Origin: Legionellaceae bacterium
Lineage (GTDB): Bacteria; Pseudomonadota; Gammaproteobacteria; Legionellales; Legionellaceae
Length of the DNA stretch: 18,336 bases
Assembly: GCA_030696465.1 (NCBI GenBank)
Contig: JAUYSE010000194.1
Coordinates: forward strand, 1 to 18,336
Reading direction: 5' to 3'
The translations under genes were made by a program, and so were the position numbers. The notes beneath the pieces are model-generated. The model was not told the origin of the DNA. It did not search any database and saw only the letters and a list, made by a program, of their open reading frames with translations. The first letter of the stretch is position 1. Every line of letters starts with the position of its first letter. Positions 6,600 through 13,543 of this stretch are shown here, piece by piece.

Positions 6600-7637
6600 A
6601 TGAATGTCGTCCCCTATTTCCAGAAGCCATTATTAGAATGGTTCGATATACACGGCCGTCAAGATCTCCCCTGGCAACACCCCAGGCACCCTTACCGCGT
6701 CTGGATTTCAGAAATCATGCTGCAACAAACCCAAGTCAATACGGTTATCCCTTATTTTGAGCGTTTTATGCAGCGATTTCCTGAGATACAAAGCTTAGCA
6801 GAAGCCAGTCAAGATGAGGTATTATCTTACTGGGCCGGTTTAGGATACTACGCCCGTGGAAGAAACCTACACCGTTGTGCACAAATTATTATGGAAAAAT
6901 ATCATGGAGTGTTCCCCTCTACCTTGGACGCGTTGATCGCGTTACCTGGAATAGGACGTAGCACTGCAGCTGCGATTCTCTCACAAGCGTTCAATCAAAA
7001 AACACCTATTTTAGATGCCAATGTTATCCGTGTGCTCTCTCGTTTTTTTATGATTGAAGGAAAAAGTAATCCCACGGTGTTATGGGATCATGCTGAACAA
7101 TGTATGTCGGCCACTCGCTGTTGTGATTATACTCAGGCTATCATGGATTTGGGCGCTACCTGCTGCACTCACAAAAAACCTGCGTGTGAGCGTTGTCCAT
7201 TACAACAACACTGTGCGGCGTATCAGCATCAACGAGTATCTGATTTTCCACATAAACCCGTCAAGCGCCCTAAACCTACCGAGTATGCGCAGTTTTTGTT
7301 ATTGTGCATTGAAGGCGATATCTCGCAAATCTATTTGGAAAAACGTCCTGATAAAGGCATATGGGGTGGCTTGTGGTGTCTACCACAACTCTCACAAGAC
7401 GCTTGCGTCGACACTTTTTTACGAGATACCTTTGATATATATGCACAAGACTTAACAACACTGCCTACCATACAACACAGCTTTACCCATTTTCATTTAC
7501 AGATGCAGCCCATCAAAATTGTGCTGCACAGCATTCCGCGTCACGTGAGTTCATGGTTTACGGCAGAGCAGTTATCACAGATAGGGCTTCCAAAACCAAT
7601 ACAACAGTTACTCCACCGAACAAGCCTGTGCCCATAA
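6600..7637 (+). CDS. mutY: Adenine DNA glycosylase MutY
   Basis: MutY removes adenine mispaired with 8-oxoguanine, protecting against G:C to T:A mutation. At 345 residues it matches the family (E. coli 350). Visible features are the catalytic Glu38 in SEIMLQQTQV, the helix-hairpin-helix LPGIGRSTAAAI (115-126), catalytic Asp139 in ILDANVIRVLSRF, and the 4Fe-4S ligands Cys189-x6-Cys196-x2-Cys199-x5-Cys205. The C-terminal NUDIX-like 8-oxoG-sensing domain includes YLEKRPDKGIWGGLWCLP (245-262). The ATG at 6600 is chosen because the family starts here; the longer frame from 6558 would begin inside the hairpin element. No good Shine-Dalgarno precedes it. Without the element the start would lie four bases after the asmA stop, so coupling to asmA translation was probably the original arrangement. 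The 3' end overlaps the convergent gene by 30 bases. Confidence 0.95.
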   Translation: MNVVPYFQKPLLEWFDIHGRQDLPWQHPRHPYRVWISEIMLQQTQVNTVIPYFERFMQRFPEIQSLAEASQDEVLSYWAGLGYYARGRNLHRCAQIIMEKYHGVFPSTLDALIALPGIGRSTAAAILSQAFNQKTPILDANVIRVLSRFFMIEGKSNPTVLWDHAEQCMSATRCCDYTQAIMDLGATCCTHKKPACERCPLQQHCAAYQHQRVSDFPHKPVKRPKPTEYAQFLLLCIEGDISQIYLEKRPDKGIWGGLWCLPQLSQDACVDTFLRDTFDIYAQDLTTLPTIQHSFTHFHLQMQPIKIVLHSIPRHVSSWFTAEQLSQIGLPKPIQQLLHRTSLCP

Positions 7638-8219
7638 ACGTAACATTGCCACTTGTCGTAACTCTTTTTCTTGCGTCAGTGAACGCACTTCTAAGCCCAC
7701 ATTTTGATCTTGCAACCACAATAAAATAGGACCCAAAATTGTCGGTACTTGAGACGATTGAACAGGATAAATTCGGACTTCCTTCGCTTTTGTCGTTAAG
7801 GTTAATAGTTCCTGTGCTTCTTCACTAATCGCTGAGATGCTTGTCGACTGAAAAAAATGAAATGCCGAAATGGCTAAGTCGCAATAAGGCACGTCTGTCA
7901 GATCAGAAATATATCGACGGTCTAATTTTCCTTGAGGATAATCTTGTAAAAAATGCAAAATCCCTTCGCTACGCTTTTGTATAATTTCCACAGAAACCTC
8001 TTCAGAAAGCTCTGAACATTGTATAGCAAATTGCTGGTCAATCCAGTGTTTCAAATCCTCTGGACTTTGCGTATATTCGGGTAAATAATTAATAACCGAC
8101 CGATTTTCTGCCGATAAAGTGCTCGGACCACAAGCATACTCTAGCGTCCGACCAGAGAAATCCGGCGCATCAAACATAAATGCATAATCTTCTGGATGAT
8201 AACCCCATAATTTAACCAT
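7608..8219 (-). CDS. Degenerate-looking class I SAM-methyltransferase-family protein
   Basis: The 203-residue protein opens with VKLWGYHPEDYAFMF followed by DFSGRTLEYACGPSTLSAEN (20-39). This resembles a bacterial methyltransferase-like family whose members begin 'LWGY..EDY..MF' and carry a G-x-G-type SAM loop (here ACGPST) followed by S-x-N. Further matches are RRYISDLTDVPYCDLAISAFHFFQ (about 101-124), where the motif IV region would be, and AKEVRIYPV followed by LGPILLWLQDQNVGLEVRS at the C-terminus. The region usually holding the acidic ribose-binding residue after the glycine loop is not convincing, so SAM binding is uncertain. The start is supported by AGGGA about 11 bases upstream. It is divergent from the liu operon and its 3' end overlaps mutY by 30 bases. 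Substrate and role are unknown. Confidence 0.65.
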   Translation of the reverse strand: MVKLWGYHPEDYAFMFDAPDFSGRTLEYACGPSTLSAENRSVINYLPEYTQSPEDLKHWIDQQFAIQCSELSEEVSVEIIQKRSEGILHFLQDYPQGKLDRRYISDLTDVPYCDLAISAFHFFQSTSISAISEEAQELLTLTTKAKEVRIYPVQSSQVPTILGPILLWLQDQNVGLEVRSLTQEKELRQVAMLRLWAQACSVE

Positions 8220-8237
8220 AACTATAATTCCCTATAC

Positions 8238-8251
8238 GCGACACTTGTCGC
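8238..8251. promoter_or_regulatory. Small dyad in the divergent spacer, possible operator for the liu operon
   Basis: GCGACA and TGTCGC form a perfect inverted repeat separated by CT. It lies in the 81-base spacer between the minus-strand gene starting at 8219 and the isovaleryl-CoA dehydrogenase gene at 8301, where a regulator of either could bind. A weak promoter-like pair (TTGTCG 8245-8250, TACTGT 8268-8273, 17-base spacer) overlaps it. The match is short and could be chance. Confidence 0.25.
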
Positions 8252-8300
8252 TCCACCCAAGATGTATTACTGTATGCATTCTTACTAGGGGAAGTCAATT

Positions 8301-9449
8301 ATGTATATTGCATTTAATGAATCTCAACGCTTAATACAGCAATCCGTACAACAATTTGCAGAACAAGAAATTGCACCTATTGCCGAAAAAATAGATCATG
8401 ATAATGAATTTCCTGCACATTTGTGGAAAAAATTAGGAAATATGGGCTTACTCGGCATCACCGTTGATGAAGCATATGGTGGCTCTAACCTAGGATACTT
8501 AGCACATGTTATTGCGATGGAAGCGATCTCTTGTGCCAGCGCATCTGTTGGCCTTAGCTATGGAGCGCACTCTAATCTTTGCGTCAATCAAATTCATCTG
8601 CATGGTACGCCAGAGCAAAAAAAACGCTACCTACCGGGCTTAGTCGCTGGAACTAAAATCGGTGCACTCGCCATGAGCGAAGCCAACGCCGGATCTGACG
8701 TCGTCAGTATGCAACTGAGTGCTGAAAAAAAAGGGGATAAATACCTCCTGAACGGTCATAAAATGTGGATTACCAATGGCCCCAATGCAGACGTCATCGT
8801 GGTCTATGCTAAAACGGATAAAACCCTACATAGTAAAGGGATTTCTGCTTTCATCGTTGAAAAAAACTTTCCAGGATTTAAAACCAGCCCCAAACTCGAC
8901 AAATTAGGGATGCGAGGCTCGAATACTTGCGAGCTTGTCTTTGAAAACTGCGAAGTCCCGGAAGAAAACCTCTTGGGTCAATATAATAAAGGTGTGCAAA
9001 TTTTGATGTCTGGCCTAGATTATGAACGCACCATTTTGGCAGCAGGTCCAGTTGGTATTATGCAAGCCTGTTTAAACCTAGCACTACCCTACACCCACGC
9101 CAGAAAACAATTTAAACAAGCTATTGGCGAGTTTCAATTTATACAGGGGAAAGTCGCTGATATGTACACTGATTTTTCGGCGTCTAGGGCTTATTTATAT
9201 GCGGTTGCCAATGCCTGTGATCAAGGTTTGGTCACTCGTAAAGACTCTGCTGGTGTCATTTTATATGCTTCTGAAAAAGCCACGCAAATGGCCTTGCAAA
9301 CCATTCAAATATTGGGTGGCAACGGTTATATTAATGAATTTCCAGCTGGGCGCTTGCTACGCGACGCAAAGCTCTATGAAATTGGCGCGGGAACATCTGA
9401 AATTCGCCGCATGCTGATTGGTCGCTGTTTATTTGAAGAAAGTGCCTAG
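8301..9449 (+). CDS. liuA: Isovaleryl-CoA dehydrogenase
   Basis: This FAD enzyme oxidises isovaleryl-CoA to 3-methylcrotonyl-CoA, passing electrons to electron-transfer flavoprotein; it is the first committed step of this operon's leucine pathway. The chain is 382 residues. The acyl-CoA dehydrogenase signature AMSEANAGSDV is at 124-134, WITNG at 156-160, and the C-terminal QILGGNGYINEFPAGRLLRDAKLYEIGAGTSEIRR is typical. The catalytic base is at Glu242 in LDYERTILAAGP, the position used by isovaleryl-CoA dehydrogenases, which separates it from short- and medium-chain enzymes that use a later Glu. AGGGGA eight to nine bases upstream supports the ATG at 8301. It heads a same-strand run of eight genes reaching the right edge. 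The leader holds a small dyad but no obvious regulator gene. Confidence 0.93.
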   Translation: MYIAFNESQRLIQQSVQQFAEQEIAPIAEKIDHDNEFPAHLWKKLGNMGLLGITVDEAYGGSNLGYLAHVIAMEAISCASASVGLSYGAHSNLCVNQIHLHGTPEQKKRYLPGLVAGTKIGALAMSEANAGSDVVSMQLSAEKKGDKYLLNGHKMWITNGPNADVIVVYAKTDKTLHSKGISAFIVEKNFPGFKTSPKLDKLGMRGSNTCELVFENCEVPEENLLGQYNKGVQILMSGLDYERTILAAGPVGIMQACLNLALPYTHARKQFKQAIGEFQFIQGKVADMYTDFSASRAYLYAVANACDQGLVTRKDSAGVILYASEKATQMALQTIQILGGNGYINEFPAGRLLRDAKLYEIGAGTSEIRRMLIGRCLFEESA

Positions 9450-9461
9450 GAGACCGTATTT

Positions 9462-10634
9462 ATGAATCATGATATTGTTATCGTTGCCGCTAAACGAACC
9501 CCAATAGGAAACCTCTTGGGAAGCCTGTCAACTCTCACTGCTCCGCAATTAGCGGCTCACACTTTGCAAGCTTGCCTTGCTGAAGCAAACATGTCTCCTG
9601 AACCAATAGATGAAGTGATTTTAGGCTGTGTTCTTTCTGCAGGAATCGGACAGGCCCCCGCACGACAAGCCACGCTACACGCAGGACTCCCCAATTCTAC
9701 GCCAGCCACCACGCTCAATAAAATGTGCGGTTCTGGCATGAAAGCAATTATACAGGCCACCGATAGTCTGCGTGCAGAAAGTGCCAATATTATCTTAGCC
9801 GGTGGAATGGAAAGCATGAGTAATGCGCCCTATCTACTTGCGAAGGCCCGAAAAGGATATCGACTCGGACATGGCACTTTACAAGATCATCTCTTTCTTG
9901 ATGGCTTAGAAGACGCTTATGAGCCAGGAAAACCCATGGGTGCATTCGCAGAAATCTCTGCGCACACGCAACATATTAGTAGAGAAGAACAAGATGCTTT
10001 TGCTCATCAATCTTTAGAGCGTAGTCTCGAGGCGCAAACGCAAGGATATTTTCGTAATGAAATTGCCCCTATCCCTCTCTCTCAAACAACAGAAATACAG
10101 CAAGATGAAAATCCCAGCGCCGATAAATTAGAAAAAATATCTCGCTTAAAACCTATTTTTCAGGCCGACGGCAGTATTACCGCCGCAAGCTCAAGCTCTA
10201 TCTCGGATGGCGCAGCGACACTTCTGATAATGACAAGTGCCGAAGCACAACGCAGGGGTTGCACCCCACTCGCACGCATCGTTGCGCATGCCACTCATGC
10301 ACAGGCACCTGCCGAATTTTGCTTAGCCCCTATCTCTGCCATACAAAAAGTGTTACACAAAGCCAACTGGAAAGCATCGGAAGTGGATCTCTTTGAAATT
10401 AATGAAGCTTTTGCGGTCGTTGCTTTATTAGCCATGAAAAGCTTGCATCTTCCCTTAGAAAAAGTCAATATTCACGGAGGCGCATGCGCACTCGGTCACC
10501 CTATTGGTGCATCTGGAGCCCGTATTGTGGTCACTTTGCTCCATGCTTTGCGTCGACTGCACAAAAAACGTGGAGTTGCCAGTTTGTGTATTGGGGGAGG
10601 GGAAGCCACTGCATTGGCCATTGAATGTTTTTAA
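9462..10634 (+). CDS. Acetyl-CoA C-acetyltransferase (thiolase)
   Basis: Thiolase II reversibly condenses two acetyl-CoA to acetoacetyl-CoA; here it most likely runs in the cleavage direction on acetoacetyl-CoA from the last gene of the operon. The 390-residue length is typical. The acyl-accepting Cys89 is in NKMCGSGMKA, NEAFA lies near 315, His346 is in GGACALGHPIGASGARI, and Cys376 is in SLCIGGGEATA; these form the usual Cys-His-Cys active site. AGGAG overlapping the end of the dehydrogenase gene is nine bases before the ATG, so the two genes are tightly linked (12-base gap). A 186-base spacer with a long hairpin follows it, the only sizeable gap in the operon. Confidence 0.93.
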   Translation: MNHDIVIVAAKRTPIGNLLGSLSTLTAPQLAAHTLQACLAEANMSPEPIDEVILGCVLSAGIGQAPARQATLHAGLPNSTPATTLNKMCGSGMKAIIQATDSLRAESANIILAGGMESMSNAPYLLAKARKGYRLGHGTLQDHLFLDGLEDAYEPGKPMGAFAEISAHTQHISREEQDAFAHQSLERSLEAQTQGYFRNEIAPIPLSQTTEIQQDENPSADKLEKISRLKPIFQADGSITAASSSSISDGAATLLIMTSAEAQRRGCTPLARIVAHATHAQAPAEFCLAPISAIQKVLHKANWKASEVDLFEINEAFAVVALLAMKSLHLPLEKVNIHGGACALGHPIGASGARIVVTLLHALRRLHKKRGVASLCIGGGEATALAIECF

Positions 10635-10670
10635 AGTGAGCAACTACTCACCCCCTGACTCTAAATCTTG

Positions 10671-10794
10671 GAGAACGGTCAGATTTGAGTGCAGGTCGAG
10701 CGAAAAAGTTTTCGAAAAAGCCCAGCATACAGGTAGTATGTGAGCATTTTGAGAAAACTTTTTCGCTCGAGATGCACCAAATATGGCCGTTCCC
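10671..10794. repeat. 124-bp imperfect hairpin inside the liu operon
   Basis: Two arms pair over about 55 bases: GAGAACGG (10671-10678) with CCGTTCCC (10787-10794), a perfect 18-bp core TCGAGCGAAAAAGTTTTC (10696-10713 with 10753-10770), and CAGCATAC with GTATGTGAG near the tip, loop AGGTA (10731-10735). A separate short hairpin, GTGAG/CTCAC (10636-10651), precedes it. The sequence is unrelated to the other repeats in the window. As a long extragenic palindrome between operon genes it could be a mobile repeat or an RNA element affecting mRNA decay or transcription past the thiolase gene. No T-run follows the stem. Forward open frames crossing it (10504-10743 and the 5' part of 10740-11135) are not genes. 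Confidence 0.7.
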
Positions 10795-10820
10795 TGCTAC
10801 AAAGTAAGGAGCCACAAAAA

Positions 10821-11135
10821 ATGTTACGTTTTATAGGGACTTATTTCGTATTAAGTTTATTGGTCATTTATTTTCAAAAACAACTGTCTACTTTCATTAT
10901 TTATTTAGACACTTTATACACCAAAATACATATTGCACTCGGGCCTATCTTCAACCCTACCGGCCTGGGTTTAATTATTCAAAAAACCATCGTACTCACC
11001 TGCTTACCACTTGCGATAGTGGCTATCCCTGCTATTCTCTATCGCCTGATTAAAAAATCGCCTATGCCCTACTTGCAACATGCCACTTGGTGTATATGGT
11101 TTGTTGTTTTGCTGAGTAACTTATTAATTCACTGA
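10821..11135 (+). CDS. Small integral membrane protein of unknown function
   Basis: The 104-residue protein has about three hydrophobic segments: FIGTYFVLSLLVIYF (4-18), IIQKTIVLTCLPLAIVAIPAILY (about 53-75) and WCIWFVVLLSNLLI (about 90-103). It is very probably in the inner membrane. AAGGAG (10806-10811) nine bases upstream fixes the ATG at 10821; an upstream in-frame ATG at 10740 lies within the hairpin and would add a charged, non-family-like leader. It starts 27 bases after the hairpin and ends 15 bases before the carboxylase gene, on the same strand. I do not recognise the family, and it is not one of the known leucine-pathway enzymes. A role in uptake or export of a pathway compound is possible but is only a guess from location. 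Confidence 0.7.
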   Translation: MLRFIGTYFVLSLLVIYFQKQLSTFIIYLDTLYTKIHIALGPIFNPTGLGLIIQKTIVLTCLPLAIVAIPAILYRLIKKSPMPYLQHATWCIWFVVLLSNLLIH

Positions 11136-11150
11136 TTCGTTGAGGTTATT

Positions 11151-12758
11151 ATGCCGGTCATTGTCAGCCAACTGAATCCCAGCAGCACTGCCTATAAAGA
11201 GAATAGTGCCGCCATGGAAGCCTTGACCCAGACGCTAGAACACACTCTTTCACAGATCCGCCTGGGTGGTTCTGAAGCGGCCAGAAAAAAACATGTGCAT
11301 CAAGGAAAGCTTTTGCCGCGTGAGCGACTCGCAGCCCTGCTTGATCCTGGCTCCGCATTTTTAGAACTATCGCCATTGGCTGCACAGCAAGTCTATGAAG
11401 AAGCCGTCCCTGCAGCTGGACTCATTACCGGAATAGGCTGTGTCGCCGATCACGAATGTATGATAGTGATTAATGATCCCACCGTTAAAGGGGGCACTTA
11501 CTACCCACTCACCGTCAAAAAACATTTACGAGCGCAAGCCATTGCCATGGCAAATAACCTTCCCTGCCTCTATTTAGTCGATTCTGGGGGGGCCTATTTG
11601 CCTTTGCAAGAAGATGTTTTTCCGGATAAAGAACATTTTGGTCGTATTTTTTACAATCAATCCTGTATGTCTGCCGCCAATATTCCACAAATTGCAGTAG
11701 TATTAGGCTCTTGTACTGCAGGTGGGGCCTACGTACCCGCGATGGCCGATGAGTCTATTATGGTCAAGCAACAATCCACTATTTTTTTAGGCGGCCCTCC
11801 TTTAGTCAAAGCGGCCACCGGAGAAATTATTTCTGCAGAAGATCTGGGCGGTGCCGATGTACACTGCCGTCACTCTGGCGTAGCCGATCACTATGCCAAC
11901 GACGACGCACATGCACTCAGCATTGCACGCAATATTATGCGCCATATGAATCGCATCAAACCCGTGACGCTGCAACGCATTGCCTCCGAAGAACCCTTGT
12001 ATCCTACTGAAGAATTAAACGGCATTATTCCTACCGATCCTAAAAAACCCTTTGATATCAAAGAAGTGATTGCCCGCATCGTCGATGGATCGCGATTTGA
12101 TGAATTTAAACCTTTATATGGCAGTACGCTCGTCACTGGTTTTGCTCATCTTTATGGTTACCCGGTTGGAATTATCGCCAATAATGGTATCCTTTTTTCT
12201 GAAAGCGCACTCAAAGGCACGCATTTCATTGAGTTGTGCACTCAAAGAGGTATTCCATTAATTTTCTTACAGAATATTAATGGCTTTATGGTGGGCAGTA
12301 AATATGAAGCCAGCGGCATCGCAAAGCATGGTGCGAAAATGGTCATGGCCGTGGCCAATGCCCAAGTGCCTAAGTTTACAGTAATTATTGGCGGTAGCTT
12401 CGGTGCCGGAAACTACGCTATGTGTGGACGCGCCTTTGAGCCACGCTTTTTATGGACTTGGCCAAACTCACGTATTTCTGTCATGGGTGGAGAGCAAGCC
12501 GCACAAGTTCTATCACAAATTACGCGCGAAAAATATGACAAGCAAGGCAAAACGTGGCCCAGTGCTGAAGAAGAAGCCTTCAAAGACACACTGCGCAACC
12601 AATATGAGTCCCGAGGCAATCCTTTTTATGCCAGTGCCCGACTCTGGGATGATGGGGTCATTCTGCCGCAGAACACCCGTCAAATTTTAGGCCTAAGTCT
12701 TTCTGCTGCGCTGAACGCAGCCATCGCTAAAACTACTTTTGGCGTATTTCGCATGTAA
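11151..12758 (+). CDS. liuB: 3-methylcrotonyl-CoA carboxylase, beta (carboxyltransferase) subunit
   Basis: This subunit moves CO2 from carboxybiotin to 3-methylcrotonyl-CoA, giving 3-methylglutaconyl-CoA. At 535 residues it matches known beta subunits. Family-specific wording includes KLLPRERLAALLDPGS (53-68), NDPTVKGGTYYPLTVKKHLRAQ (about 108-129), DSGGAYLPLQEDVFPDKEHFGRIF (about 143-166) and GSCTAGGAYVPAMADE (about 186-201). The second crotonase-like half contains GIPLIFLQNINGFMVG and GGSFGAGNYAMCGRAFEPRFLWTWPN. These segments separate it from propionyl-CoA and geranyl-CoA carboxylase beta chains, although geranyl-CoA carboxylase is the nearest alternative. GAGG seven bases upstream supports the ATG. 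The biotin-bearing alpha subunit is two genes downstream. Confidence 0.94.
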   Translation: MPVIVSQLNPSSTAYKENSAAMEALTQTLEHTLSQIRLGGSEAARKKHVHQGKLLPRERLAALLDPGSAFLELSPLAAQQVYEEAVPAAGLITGIGCVADHECMIVINDPTVKGGTYYPLTVKKHLRAQAIAMANNLPCLYLVDSGGAYLPLQEDVFPDKEHFGRIFYNQSCMSAANIPQIAVVLGSCTAGGAYVPAMADESIMVKQQSTIFLGGPPLVKAATGEIISAEDLGGADVHCRHSGVADHYANDDAHALSIARNIMRHMNRIKPVTLQRIASEEPLYPTEELNGIIPTDPKKPFDIKEVIARIVDGSRFDEFKPLYGSTLVTGFAHLYGYPVGIIANNGILFSESALKGTHFIELCTQRGIPLIFLQNINGFMVGSKYEASGIAKHGAKMVMAVANAQVPKFTVIIGGSFGAGNYAMCGRAFEPRFLWTWPNSRISVMGGEQAAQVLSQITREKYDKQGKTWPSAEEEAFKDTLRNQYESRGNPFYASARLWDDGVILPQNTRQILGLSLSAALNAAIAKTTFGVFRM

Positions 12759-12768
12759 GGAATGCAAC

Positions 12769-13539
12769 ATGACTTCTGTATCACTCACACAGCACTCTCT
12801 TATTGGTACCATCTCGTTACAGCGCAGTCAAACCCACAATGCCCTCGATGGTGGCATGATAACAGCACTACAATCCGCGATTGAAAAAGCCATTGCCGAT
12901 CCTCAAATCCAAATTTTATTATTACAAGGGGATGGCAAACATTTTTGCGCAGGCGCAGACTTACACTGGATGCTACATATGGCCGAGGCCCCTTGGGCTG
13001 AAAATCTCAACGATGCTACGCGTTTGGCGCAACTTCTGTATACCTGGCACCATTGCCCTAAGCTCACCGTATGTAGTGTGCAAGGCGCAGTCTATGGCGG
13101 TGCCGCAGGTCTGGTCGCCGCAAGCGATATGGTCATTGCCAGTGAAGATGCGCGATTTTGTTTTTCAGAGGTCAAATTAGGGCTTATTCCTGCCGTGATT
13201 AGCCCTTATGTCGTTCGCGCTATTGGCGCTCGCTTAACGCAATATTATGCAATGACCGCCACTCCCTTTTCTGCAAGCCAAGCCCTGGCTATGCATTTGA
13301 TTCACTATCAAGTAACCGCTACAGAGCGCCAAAAATTTACAGAGACTACTCTACAAAATTTACTGGCAAATGCGCCCCATGCGGTACAAGCTTGTAAAAA
13401 ACTCATTTCTCATGTGGCGCCTATGCCGATTACAGAAAACATTATCCATGAAACAGCCCATATGCTAGCGACCATACGGATGCAAGAAGAAGCACAACAG
13501 CGCATTCACACTTTTTTAACCTCTACGAAAAAAGGATAA
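12769..13539 (+). CDS. liuC: Methylglutaconyl-CoA hydratase (crotonase family)
   Basis: The enzyme hydrates 3-methylglutaconyl-CoA to HMG-CoA. The chain is 256 residues. The crotonase oxyanion-hole segments are GKHFCAGADLHWM (56-68) and VQGAVYGGAAGLVAASD (104-120), and FSEVKLGLIPAVISPYVVRAIG (132-153) holds the conserved acid Glu134. The first crotonase Glu is replaced by Gly (GGAAGL), as I recall for LiuC-type hydratases (GGAVGL), so this is not degeneration. The ATG at 12769 is chosen over one 30 bases earlier because AAGGA sits seven bases upstream and because the longer form would run into the preceding coding region. It lies between the two carboxylase subunit genes, with an 10-base gap on the left and a 4-base gap on the right. 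Confidence 0.92.
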   Translation: MTSVSLTQHSLIGTISLQRSQTHNALDGGMITALQSAIEKAIADPQIQILLLQGDGKHFCAGADLHWMLHMAEAPWAENLNDATRLAQLLYTWHHCPKLTVCSVQGAVYGGAAGLVAASDMVIASEDARFCFSEVKLGLIPAVISPYVVRAIGARLTQYYAMTATPFSASQALAMHLIHYQVTATERQKFTETTLQNLLANAPHAVQACKKLISHVAPMPITENIIHETAHMLATIRMQEEAQQRIHTFLTSTKKG

Positions 13540-13543
13540 AGGA

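Noticed and set aside
10740..10820. Upstream start for the small membrane protein
   Set aside because: The added 27 residues come from the hairpin, whereas the ATG at 10821 has AAGGAG at good spacing.
13136..13170. Loss of the first catalytic Glu in the hydratase as a sign of inactivation
   Set aside because: The GGAAGL form resembles what I recall for LiuC-type hydratases, and the second acid (Glu134) is kept.
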